Shown: piece by piece, positions 24,601 to 34,984 of the stretch | How the letters are laid out: each line of letters opens with the position of its first letter | Numbering within the stretch: the first letter of the stretch is position 1 | Source: Erigeron canadensis | Lineage: Eukaryota > Streptophyta > Magnoliopsida > Asterales > Asteraceae | NCBI RefSeq assembly: GCF_010389155.1 | Contig: NC_057763.1 | Coordinates: forward strand, 10,230,649-10,294,648 | Reading direction: 5' to 3' | Length of the DNA: 64,000 bases | Made by a program: the position numbers and the translations under genes | Notes under the pieces: generated by a model | Seen by the model: the letters and a program-made list of their open reading frames with translations, nothing else | What the model was told of the DNA's origin: nothing | Databases searched by the model: none

Positions 24601-24718
24601 GAAATTAAGAATTAGGGTTTTTTCAGATTAGGGTCTTTTCAACTTAGGGTTTTTCAATTCTACAATCCATTTATCATGATTATTTATATTTGTTTCGATA
24701 TTGTGATTGGTTTTGCAG
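24124..24718 (+). other. Predicted leader intron of the third gene of CA (595 nt)
   Basis: The donor CTAA/GTAAGT at 24124 is a perfect plant consensus. The acceptor GGTTTTGCAG ends at 24718, two bases before the ATG at 24721. The interval is AT-rich and has no ORF of its own. Copy 1 preserves both sites, and C3 has an intron in the same place before its third gene. Confidence 0.6.
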
Positions 24719-24720
24719 AA

Positions 24721-27700
24721 ATGGCTCTTGCTCCTCGTCAATTTGTGAAAAAGCACAATCTTGCCCTGAACCTAGATCCAGATCAGCATAATTGCGAACA
24801 TTTTCATGAAATGTTCAACTACATTGCTCGCTCGCGATTATCTTTTGCTTTCTGTGATTTGCCGAGACTGATTAAGCTGTATATTGATTCTTTCTGGTCT
24901 ACTGCTCATGAAGTTATGGTTGATGGCCAAAGTTTTGTACGAGCAACTGTTGAAGGCACAACATTTGATTTTAATGCTGAGTCGCTCCGCACTATTTTGC
25001 ATCTAGGAGCAGAACCAGACTTAGAAGAAGAGGACGATGTTGAAATGACTTACGAGTTCGAACTCCTTCTTCGCTGCTTTCAGAGAATGGGGTTTGTTGG
25101 CCAGGTCAAACTTCCTTTTGACAAGAGTGGTTTTCAGGGCAGATGGAGGTATCTGGCGTATGCATTGCTTGTCTGTTTGAGCAATCGCAAGGCTGGCTTT
25201 GATCAACTATCTGCACAGATTGCGTCGCAGATGGTTGCTTTGGTATATAATCGCCCTTATCCTTTCTCCCGATATTTTTATCAAGAGTTTGTTGATCAGA
25301 TTAATGCTAGGGGGAGAAAGCGATTTCTTCTGTATCCTCGATTTGTGATGGCTATAGTTAGACATTTTTGTCCCGACTTAGAATATGACCAAGGTCCTCG
25401 CTACGTTCTTCATGCTTGGCCTTCGCGTCTTTTTGCTGATCTAGAGGCAAATACGGGTAATGTGGCTGGTCTCCATGATCCACCACTTTTTGGTCACCTG
25501 ATTAATCCAAACTATCGATCTCGTCTTGAGAATGATATGTTTGTGGATGATGTTGATGACGATTCTGAGTCTGGTGATTCTGAAAGTTCGGATGATTCTG
25601 TTGATGGTTCTGCTGATGACTCCGGGGATGAATCTGCTGGTTTGGATGTTGGAAATGATGGAGATGATGTTGATAGTTTCGACGGTTCTGCTGCTACAAA
25701 TGCGACAGACACAGATGATTCTACTGCTGCTGAACGTCGAACTAAGCTGATTCATGATGTCGCCGCTGCTTCTGAAAGTGATCATTCGCATCAGTCGTTT
25801 GATCAAGAAGGTGTTGCGTTTCATAGAGAGCGTCGAAGCAAGAATTGTCATGCCATTCCTGCTCTTTCAGATTCAGCTGTCTCTACTCCTGCTGTTGCTG
25901 CTGAAATTGATCCTGATGTTGCAGCTCAGCATGACTCTGAATTACGTGAGATTTTTGAGGATATGGAAGATCCTATAAACAGAGCAAGTTCGGTTAGTCC
26001 AGCAAAGAGGCAAGGGAGTATTGATCTTCAGTATACCAGAATTAAGCGTCGACGTGTTGTTGAAGCTTCTTCTGTAGCAATGCCTGATTCTCCACGACCG
26101 ACTGCTGCTGTTGTTCCTGTTCTTGGTCATCGAGTTGATCTTTTGGAGACCAGAGTTCGCACTTTGGAGTCAGATTTTACTGCTACTCGCGCTGCCTTAA
26201 CATTTTTGATCAACTGGGTCAAAAATCAAGGGGGAGAAGTTCCGGAAGAGGTTTGCAGATTGTCAGCGGTTCAACCACGACGTCAGAATGACGATGATGA
26301 TGCTGATAATGCTGCTGCAAGGAATGTTTCTCGCCCAGTTGAAGATAGAGGAAAGGGTGCAGCGATCGAGGGGGAGACAGGAGGTGATACTTCTCAAACT
26401 TCTCAGCAAGGTGCTTCTGGTTCTGGTGCTGGTCCTTCTGGTGCTCCTCGTGATTCAGGTTTCTAATTTTGTCTATGATAAAGATTGATAGATAGAATGT
26501 ATACTTGATTGTGTGTAATAAGTTATGACATTTTATGTAATGAAAATGTAATTTATCTTATTTTAATACAAGTACATTTCATCTTTATTATAATTATTAT
26601 GTTTATTCTTTTATTCTGGTGTTCATTTTGTGTAAATTTAAATAGATGATCCAGATTATACAGATTTATTCTTTGATGGTGATGAGCTCGAGGAAGGCGA
26701 ATTTGTCCCTGAACCAAATCTAGATATATTCAAGAAGCCTTATGGGTTTGATGAAGTGTGGGACTCAATTCCTGAAGATCCGTTGATTGAAGAAAATAGA
26801 GTGTTGGATCAGCAGAGTTCAGATGTTAGAGAAAGAATGCTTCAAGTCCCATTCAGCAGCCTAACTCAAATTCTACATTTTGTTGTGTATGCTAAGAATG
26901 GTGATGTGTCGATTCCATCTGAATATGAGATTAATGTGACAAGATCATTCAATTCAAATGATTTTCCAGTTCCTCTCAGAGATGATGATTCATTACATAT
27001 TGTTGATCGACGTGTTCCCGAGAAAAGAGTAAATGATTGGATAGTACATAGGGAAACGTGGAAACCGATTTTGTATTGGACTTATATCTCAGATAAAGAT
27101 GCTGCAAAGTACAAGACAATCATCTGGAGTTGGTTTTATGATGATGAATTGAAGTTGTTTGTGCTTAAAAGACCAGAGGGTTGTCAGTACTTAGCATGGT
27201 GTGAGAGACATTTCAGAAGTTTGTGTGAAGAAGATTTACATGAGCTTGGAAATAACTGGATTATCAATCCAAGCGATGATGGCTTAGCTGATGTGGTTGG
27301 TAAGAATCTTAGAAAAGATTTTTGGATAAGGAAGAACATGAAAGATTCTGATAAACCACAGTTTAAGATCGAGCCAAGATCGAAGAAAAGAGTGGTTAAA
27401 CCAGATAAAACAGTTGAGTTTGTTCAACATGATATTAAATGCATGATCAAGGTTCCTGCCAAGAAATGGGCACAAGATGTCTTGGACAAAATGGATAATT
27501 GGGAAATTGATCGAAATTCTGGTGAAGCCAAAATGTATGCAGATTCAAAGAAGCAGATTTTGTTGAGAAGAGTTTATGATCCGATGCAGCTGGTGAACTT
27601 CTCAAGAAATGATCTGAGGAAGTTATACGATACGGAGTGCTCGTTTTTGCCATTTTGGAAGCATGAAGAAAGTAGATATCGTAAGATACTTCAGCTCTGC

Positions 27701-27751
27701 TTACATGAAGATATTCATGCAAATAGCAAAAGATTGTTGTTTGATGAATGA
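24721..27751 (+). CDS. Third gene of CA: two-exon, 947-residue protein of unknown function
   Basis: Coding exons 24721-26458 and 26646-27751, joined by a 187-nt GT-AG intron. Exon lengths sum to 2,844 nt, exactly 948 codons, and the junction codon keeps frame. The ATG at 24721 is preferred because a splice acceptor ends at 24718; an in-frame ATG at 24676 would lie in the leader intron. Residues about 1-240 form a helical domain (QRMGF, CLSNRKAGFDQL, RFLLYPRFV) found in plant retroelements. Next come a Ser/Asp acidic stretch (about 260-340), a basic cluster IKRRR (about 440), a short coiled coil and a Gly/Ser tail. The exon-2 part (about 580-947) is rich in Trp, Tyr and charged residues. I see no signal peptide or membrane segment. 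It ends 40 bases before the polypurine tract. Such ORFs are often called envelope-like; the sequence does not support that. Confidence 0.75.
26459..26645 (+). other. Predicted coding intron of the third gene of CA (187 nt, phase 1)
   Basis: Donor GATTCAG/GTTTCT and acceptor TTTAAATAG/ATGATCC enclose a strongly AT-rich 187-nt stretch with stops in frame. Removing it changes from frame 1 to frame 2 and yields a continuous reading. Copy 1 keeps both ends with a 184-nt interval (8255-8438). Confidence 0.75.
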
Positions 27752-27790
27752 TCAGATTTTGAAGACTAAGAAATCGAAGGTGCTGCTGTC

Positions 27791-27799
27791 AAGGGGGAG
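27791..27799 (+). other. Polypurine tract of CA
   Basis: AAGGGGGAG, two bases before the 3' LTR, the usual primer for plus-strand synthesis. Similar tracts occur upstream inside the third gene at 26228-26236 and 26368-26376. Confidence 0.88.
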
Positions 27800-27801
27800 T
27801 T

Positions 27802-28442
27802 TGTTGATGCACGTTGATGTGACAACAGCAACTTAGATTTAATATGTTGTTTAGATTGAGACATTATGTTAATTTATGTCGTATCTATATATGTAATTGA
27901 TAGATTATGGACTTTATGTTTTGGTAATGATCGATTACATGTTTTGGAGTTGTATATATATATGTGTTATGTATGATGTTTGTTGTGTGATATACAAGTA
28001 CAAACATAATATGTGTTAGGATTCCTTAAGATGAAACACTTAGGAATATAACCAAGTATTACATCTAACGAAGATAAAGTATATCTTCGTTAGAGGCAAA
28101 CGAAGATAAACTTCGTTTGGTACAAACGAAGATTAACTTCGTTAGATGGGCTGGCAGCTAAGTTCGTAAGAACAAAGCCCAACAAGCCCAGTTCGACCTG
28201 AAACATATATATACGAACGAATACCCTGATATACATAGATCTTCGACATACAAGTACTCCAGACACCTAAGTTCGTTCTATAGCTTATAGAAACGAAGAT
28301 AGCACAATACGGCTGATTATTTACTTGATAATTAGCGATATACCAGTTTACTAATCAAACTAGTTATCTCGTGAGGATTCCGCACTCACGACATAATCAT
28401 AGACGATCTCGAGAGCGATCTATAGCTATCGAGGGACTTACA
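27802..28442 (+). repeat. 3' LTR of CA
   Basis: 641 bp, TGTTGATG to CTTACA. TATA box TATATATA at 28206-28213. Three stem-loops lie in series: arms 28064-28076 and 28082-28094 (13 bp, 5-base loop), then two more with AACGAAG/CTTCGTT arms up to about 28146. ACATT, the target duplication, follows at 28443-28447. Confidence 0.95.
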
Positions 28443-29921
28443 ACATTCGAAGCTAACCAAGCATCCATGCAACTTTACTTAGAAGAAACAAAGAAGCTTA
28501 TTGGAGAGTTTGAATCCTTTCACATAGAGCAAGTTAGAAGAAACCAGAATTAGAAGGCGGATGCTCTAAGCAAGTTAGCTTCATTAACCTTTGCTCACCT
28601 CACTAAAGAAGTCTTGGTTGAAGTCCTATAAGAAAAGTCTATAACAAAAGGTAATGAAGTATCTCAAGTTGAAGAAGAAGAAGACTATTGGATGACACCA
28701 ATTTACAACTTTATCAAGAATGAAACACTCCCTGAAGACAACCATGAAGCTCAGGAGGTGAGAATGAAGGCACCAATGTATCTTCTCATTGAAGATAAAC
28801 TGTTCAGAAAGTCTTTTCTAGGTCCACAACTCCGATGTGTAGGCCCTTCCCAAGCTCAAATGCTCATTCAAGAGGTTCATGGGGGCATATGTGAAATTCA
28901 TGCTGGACCAAGATCGGTGGCCACAAAGATAATGAGGCTTGGCTATTACTGGCCTTCAATGAATAAAGATGCTAAGGAAGAAATAGAAAAATGTGAATCA
29001 TGCCAGATACATGCTCCCATCACAAAGATGCCAAAACAAGATCTCATCCCAGTTAACACTGCCTGGCCATTCTATAAGTGGGGAATTAATATTGTGGGCC
29101 CATTCCCAACAGGGGTTGGAAATGTAAAGTTTGTAATAGTTGCAGTGGATTACTTTTCAAAGTGGGTTGAAGCTAAGCCACTAGCAACCATCACTGGCCA
29201 AAGAGTAATCAACTTTGTATGGAAATACATAGTTTGTCGCTTCGGTGTACCTCATGTCTTGGTAAGTGACAATGGAAAGCAGTTTGCTGAAAACCCCTTC
29301 AAGACTTGGTGCGAAGACATGGACATCCGACAAGTGTTTACTTCTGTTTCACACCCTCAAGCAAATGGCCAAGTAGAAGTTATGAACAAAGCAATAGGAG
29401 GAGGAATCAAAGCAAGACTTGGGAGATGCAGATCTGGATGGGTAGACGAGCTTTATGGAGTACTTTGGGCTCACCGGACTACACCAAGGGGAAGTACAAT
29501 GGAAACACCCTTTAGCCTTGTGTATGGAACTGAAGCAGTTATCCCACCTGAGTTAAGCATTCCAAGCCATCGTATCAAAAACTTCAATCCAACCCAAAAC
29601 GAAAAAGCCTTGAGAGAAAACTTGAATCTCATCGAAGAGAGGAGAGAAGTCTCTCACCTCAAGTTGGCTGAGAATAAGCAAAAAATGGCTAAGTATTATA
29701 ACAAAAGAGTCTACCCTATGTCTTTCAAGCCGGGGGACTATGTTTGGAGAAAAAACGAAGCAAGTAGGGTGGAAGACTTAGGAAAGCTTGGACCCAACTG
29801 GGAAGGACCATACCTAGTTAAGGAAGCAAATAGAGATGGCTCGTATGTTTTAGCTGAACTTGATGGATACCCTGTGCCCAGAACATGGAACGGGATGAAT
29901 TTGAAAAAGTGTTATGTTTAA
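28443..29921 (+). pseudogene. Gypsy G1 RNase H C-terminus and integrase (Tat-type), first catalytic Asp replaced by Asn
   Basis: Continues the gypsy polyprotein cut at 13828. The RNase H end (residues EANQASMQLYLEETKKL and following) occupies 28448-28660 with small breaks. A 409-codon open frame, 28692-29921, covers the integrase zinc domain (H...H, CESC) and the core: DNGKQF near 29268 and the E in QVEVMNK near 29371 are present. The tail after the core (KPGDYVWRK) matches gypsy integrase C-termini. The usual core motif GxDxxGP reads GINIVGP, with AAT (29088-29090) in place of the catalytic Asp codon, so this integrase should be inactive. No chromodomain is seen before the TAA. Confidence 0.88.
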
Positions 29922-30782
29922 TCAATAATATTATGGTTGATCTATGTATCCCACCTATTTTTCTCTGATCAACGAATCACACTTCTATTTGTCTTTTAAT
30001 GAAAACTATGTTTCATTTGTATTCATGACATTATCAATGAAAATCCTCTTTATGGTCTGATCAATGTATCCCATATATGTATTTCATTTTATTTTTGCTA
30101 CTAGTGAAAATACCTTACATCTCCTATTAATCACATTACTTATAACATGTAATCTTAAGCTTAAAAAAAAAAAAAACTTATGGTGTTAGCTAAAATTCTT
30201 ATAAAAAAAAATAAAAAATGCTAGCTAAAATTCCCCAAAATCCCAAGTTAAAATTCCCCAAAATCCCAAGGTATATCCTTGGATGAATTATCTTGTAAGA
30301 TATACAAAGCCAAAAACCAAACAATAGGCTGAATACTTAAATAATTTTCGCCTTTTTATCTATTGGAGAAAAGGCAAGCATTTCCTATTGGGAAATGATA
30401 CTCGAGTAATAAACAAAACAATAAGGTTAACCTAAATATCTCATTCATACTAAGTTATGAAAAGCAATTCATGAGAATATACATAAATAGGCAAAGTACA
30501 TCATCATTTGTCAAAGTACATACCAACATAAGTATTAAATATAAAGTTATAAAGGCACAAGCCTTACAAATATCTAACAAAGATCTAACAAAGCAACAAA
30601 ATGATAATGACTAAGACGGTCGTTAAGAAGATGACATAAGAAGATGACAAGATGGAAGCCTGAAGAGATCACAATGCCTGAGTAGATGCTGAGGCTGAGG
30701 CTGAGGCTGAAACATGCCTTAAAAGATCAGCTACACCCATAGAACGAACTAGCCCAGGAATCTCATTAACAATGGGGAAATT
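29922..30782. other. Non-coding interval between G1 integrase and the antisense gene
   Basis: AT-rich, no reading frame. It contains A-runs near 30162-30176 and 30202-30217 and a 22-bp direct repeat (TAAAATTCCCCAAAATCCCAAG) at 30226-30247 and 30249-30270. Convergent 3' ends of the integrase (plus) and antisense gene (minus) meet here. Confidence 0.7.
30226..30270 (+). repeat. Short tandem repeat, two 22-bp units
   Basis: Two identical copies of a 22-base unit separated by one T. No known role. Confidence 0.85.
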
Positions 30783-31897
30783 CTATGATTTCCATTTTTC
30801 ATCAGCCTCCTTTAACTTTTGTTGGGCATCTGTGTTAAGGAGGGGAACTTCAACATTACAACCCTTCCTCAACATTATATTTCTAACCAGTTTGCTGACT
30901 AAAAGCCCCCCAGCATATATACTATCATTGTTTAAAGCATTAAAACTTTCCTTAAAGTGAGGATGATCAAGAAGACTTTTAAATAATTCGGGGAAGGCAT
31001 TAAGAAAGGCCTCCCCTCTCTCAGATGAACAAGTAAAACTTTCCCTAAATTCCTTCTCCCGAGTAAGCTCACCTCCAATCCTCTCAACCTCAGACCTTAG
31101 CTGAAGGAGCTCCCTCTCCTTATCCCCCAAGCTAGTAACCTTAAAATCTAATTCAGTGGAAAGTCTTCTATTTTCTTCATCCTTTGCCTCAATACGTAGC
31201 TTAATTTCATTAGCATACGCACGAGCTTCTTCAATCCTAGCTGTCTTCTCCTCCTCATTCATAGAAATAATGCCAGAAAGCTCTTCATTCTTGGCCTGAA
31301 GCTCCCGAATTTTAGAATCTGCACGTTCTTGATAAGAAGAACCAACAACAGCAGCATGATAAGCATAAAAATTAAGCTTCTCACCAAGGTCATCCAAAGA
31401 CCTATGACCATACTCAGAAGCCAAGAGTGGAGGAATCATAGCCTTAGTAAGCGCCCTGGCATGAGCGGGATTACTACCATCATCCCTAAGGCGCATCTCG
31501 GCTGTGGGAGAAACATAAAAGTGCGAACCCAAACCCTTGTTAAATTCTGATGCAAGACTAGGAACAAGGGTGGAACCATTTCTCAATGAGGAAAATGGAA
31601 TGGCAATATCCGTAGGGAACTCTTTGTCAACTTCCTCGCAAGAGACATCATTGATACAAGTCATGTCCTCTTCAGAAAGAGGAGTCAAGAACCCGCCACC
31701 AGAAGGAATAATACCACCAACAATAAATGGAGAAGTAACATCAAGGGAAGGAGAAGGGTTAGAAAAAGAAATCTTCCTAGAAGGAGGAAGGTTAGAACTA
31801 TCTCCACATCTTTTCGAACCAGCCAAAACAACACAATCACCCCCTTCCTCAATACCAATGAGGGTATCTTCAGCATAGGGAGTGTCTCTACGAAGCT

Positions 31898-31981
31898 CTG
31901 CATAAAAGAAATAAAGTTATGACGAAATAATTCATATACATAGAAAAAAAGTAAAGGTAAAAGATTAAAAACAATTTTTAC
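31898..31981 (-). other. Predicted intron 2 of the G1 antisense gene (84 nt)
   Basis: On the minus strand GAAG/GTAAAA opens and TTTTATGCAG closes an AT-rich 84-nt interval. Joining the flanks continues one reading frame in phase 1. Confidence 0.7.
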
Positions 31982-32260
31982 CTTCATTAAAGTCATGAGG
32001 ATGAGAAGAGGAATGTTGAACATGATCCTCCTGGTTAGCATAAGTAACATCCACAAAGTTTGGCTGAGTAGCATTGCCATCAAGAATAGATAGAGAGGTA
32101 TCATCAAGCATCTCAAACAGGGACCGGTTACCAAGTCCATCGGTCTTAAAAGATATCACCTCGCCAACTTGTCCACGAAGGCGCATCCCTTCATTTTCGG
32201 AGGCTGCATCAACCTCAAGATCTGACAAGGAAAGATTAAGCCCCTCCATTAAGGTTATCA

Positions 32261-32360
32261 CTGAAAAATAAGAAAAAATATAATAGTAATAAGTTAGAAT
32301 AAGAAAAAATAAAATATGCTAACAAGCGTATAATAAAAGAAGTGAAGAGAGAAGTTTTAC
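32261..32360 (-). other. Predicted intron 1 of the G1 antisense gene (100 nt)
   Basis: On the minus strand GAGAAT/GTAAAA opens and TTATTTTTCAG closes a 100-nt interval. Exon joining is in frame in phase 1, the same phase as the next intron. Confidence 0.7.
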
Positions 32361-33179
32361 ATTCTCTAGTGGATCTCCTCCTAAGTATGGGGATCTCTGC
32401 CCAATCCCAATCTGGGCTAAGCCCAACCATGGCCAACATCCCTTCGGGATAGGATTTATATGGAATAGACCTAACCCGAAGTGCTTTGTAATGAACTCTA
32501 TTAATTAACACATCTGCAACTTTCTCATTAACGGATTTATTCATCAACCTATCATCAACTTTCCTACCCAAACGAAACGTATTCTTGAACTCATCCGGAA
32601 CAAATGTGTCATCAACAAAGAAGTAGTCACATCGCCACAAGGAAGGCTTCGGGGGGTTGCCTATAAATTTATGGTCATTGTCTCGGAAGGTGAATATAAA
32701 CCAATCACCCTTCCTGGTCAAGATAAAGAACTTCCTAAACAAGGTCAAGGAAGAAATATAACCTAAAGCTTTGGAAAGCATCTCAAAGGCAACAATTTTC
32801 CAAGCCCCGGACGGATTCAACTGAACAACACTTATTCTATAATGAGATTAACACCTTGGTAAAGAAAGGTGTAAAAGGAAGCCTAAGGTTAGAGTGGGTG
32901 AGGAAAGTTTTATATAAAGTAATCTTCCCAAGAGGTGGGGAATTAGCCCTCTCATCCTCAGTAGGAAGGGAAGGATGATATCTAGCAAGGCATTGATATG
33001 AACTAGTCAAAGCTGAGAGGTCATCACTAGTTAGGGAAGAAAGACAATCACCAATACTCTCAGGTGGCTTCCTAACCTTACTAACCCTACCCACAGTCTC
33101 ACCAGTCCCCTCAATACTAGTACCCCCAACGTGGTCACTACTAGCTTCCGACATGCCAAGGGAAACACCTGTGGGCAAA

Positions 33180-34984
33180 GAAAAACCCTAGGTGAGGATA
33201 CATACAAAAAGCCAAGCCTACTAGCACTATCCTACAAAGCTATATGCAGCTTGAAAAACATACAGATTTCACGTATTGCAATTGAAATGCAAGCAAAATT
33301 CCTATGAAAAGATCTAGTGTGAAAGTATAAGTTACAACTTGTACAAGCATTCACAATAATAAACGATGTTATGAGGGCATTAAATAAATATGGGACTCAT
33401 ATTACCAAACATGAACTTACTTTTGTTTTGAAAATCTATAGGAAAACGAAATAGGTCTTCGGCAAAATACAGTGATAAACTAGTGATTGGTCAGAGTTAC
33501 TCAAAAAGAAGAAAAAGCACTTCGAAAATTAGAACACATATATATGTTTGTCATATATTTTTCTAAAGCAATTAAAACCCAAAGGGAATTCCACTTTGAG
33601 AAGATGGCACACATGTAAACATATAGCACGAAGTCATCAAAAGCATTTGTTCATACATATATACATAATCACATGGGCATCAACAAATGATATCTACTAA
33701 CATCTGAAACATGATACGAGTACAAGCAGGTAACAAAAATTCATAAATCATGTCTACTAACGAGACAACACAAATACACAAATGTGTAAAATTCTGCAAG
33801 CTCATGTGCCCACAAGCATATGTACATTGAGGTACAGTCTTGAACTCACAATCGAAATACTAAAAATGAAAAAGATATACATTACCCGAAAAACAATGGC
33901 TAAGGAATAGAGATGATTGATCAAGCTTCACCACCAAAAATCACCATCGAACAGCTACCAAGAAGAAAGAAAAAGTGATCAGATCCTTTTCACAAAAAGA
34001 AAAACAAAGCATTTCTCAAAAGTCAACATCTATGCATCACTTGCTATCAATATGCTACCACTAGTTGATATCCTTTGTTACTAAAATTACATTATAAAAT
34101 TACATTATATATATGTATACAAATACGTATCTATAATCTGAGGAAGGGCAGAAAAACACAATTACCTTATCTGTTCCCCCCTCTTGCTCAAATTGATTGG
34201 GACAGTTGTTTAAAATTTGCTTCGCTCCAACACTACCGATTCCACCTGAAGTCAAGAAAGAGAGAATGAACAAGTAGAAAAAGTAAAAATCAATTCGAAA
34301 GGTTTTACTAATCAATCAACCAAAATACAATCACCTTCTCTGTTCCCCTCTCTTACTTGAATCTATGAATTCAAAGAAAAGATTTATACCTTTTATAGTG
34401 ACTCCATATGCGAATTACTCCTAACTTCCAATCCTATGCCCTCTGAAGAATAAGATAAAGACAACGAAGGGAAATGGTTTAGATAAAAATAACGAAAAAA
34501 GAAAGAACAGGAAATCGTAAAACAAACAAATCGGAAAAGAGACAGAAATCTATTTTCTTTTTTTGTCCTTTCGATCGAGACAGAAGGTAGTATTGTTCTT
34601 TCATTGTATTTAAGATCTGTCGATTCAAAAACCCTTGGTAAACTCTAGACAAAGAAAAGAGGTATAATCAGCTAAGGGAAGAAAAGGGTAAAAGGTTCTT
34701 TGTTCAAAATATAAAAATAAAGACCTGTACCTTTTCAACAAATCACGATCCAAATCAACAAATGAGGTTCTTTTGTTATCCTGATGCAGCCGATCCAAAT
34801 CAACAAATCACTTGTATCTTTCCTTAAAAAATATCTCTTTTTAATAAAAAAATAATAATGAAAATAAAAATAGAATACTAAATGAGGTAAAGAGGAAAGC
34901 CACGAGATATCAGAAAAATAGAGAAAGGGGAGAAGTTCAAACCTAAATTTTTGAAAAAGAAAATTTACCCTTGAACTAGGGGAC
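33180..34984. other. Non-coding 3' region of G1, upstream of the antisense gene
   Basis: 1.8 kb of AT-rich DNA without a credible gene. It would contain the promoter of the minus-strand gene. Two similar pyrimidine-rich patches with CTGTTCCCC lie near 34170 and 34342. A purine-rich run at about 34917-34936 could be a polypurine tract. Confidence 0.5.

Larger units (their letters stand above)
13829..28442 (+). mobile_element. Complete Sirevirus-like Ty1/copia retrotransposon (CA), 14.6 kb
   Basis: Bounded by TG...CA LTRs of 639 and 641 bp and a 5-bp target duplication ACATT. A primer site TGGTATCAGAGCC lies two bases after the 5' LTR, and a polypurine tract AAGGGGGAG precedes the 3' LTR. Order: long gag with two CCHC knuckles and a coiled coil, protease, integrase, RT and RNase H (copia order), a 3-kb spacer, then a spliced third gene. 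The large gag, the repeated AAGGGGGAG-like tracts and the inverted-repeat arrays fit the Sirevirus genus. The LTRs differ by roughly two substitutions plus small indels, so the insertion is young. It lies in the RNase H to integrase interval of gypsy element G1. Confidence 0.95.
30783..33154 (-). pseudogene. Antisense gene of gypsy G1 with 'Transposase_28'-like domain, spliced, one frame break
   Basis: Minus-strand gene in the pol-to-3'-LTR interval, as known for extra antisense ORFs of Tat-lineage gypsy elements. The first exon reads from an ATG at 33154 (an acceptor-like CCCACAG lies just upstream) and continues to 32361 after a break near 32840. Then come a 100-nt GT-AG intron (32261-32360), a 279-nt exon (31982-32260), an 84-nt GT-AG intron (31898-31981) and a last exon to 30783. 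All later junctions keep frame. The N-terminal part (PFTPFF...NPSGAWKIVAFEML...LFRKFF) recalls the plant domain Transposase_28, whose name does not prove transposase activity. The last exon has a long Glu/Lys/Arg coiled coil. Its role in the element is unknown. Confidence 0.72.

Noticed and set aside
24676..24720. ATG at 24676 as the start of the CA third protein
   Set aside because: It adds a hydrophobic peptide that could be mistaken for a signal sequence, but a strong acceptor TTTTGCAG follows it at 24718, so this stretch is probably intronic.
30162..30217. A-runs as the tail of a LINE or processed gene
   Set aside because: No reverse transcriptase, target duplication or transcript-like body lies next to them; they sit inside the gypsy 3' region.
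30783..33178. A host gene on the minus strand
   Set aside because: The position between integrase and LTR and the Transposase_28-like domain match known antisense ORFs of Tat gypsy elements.
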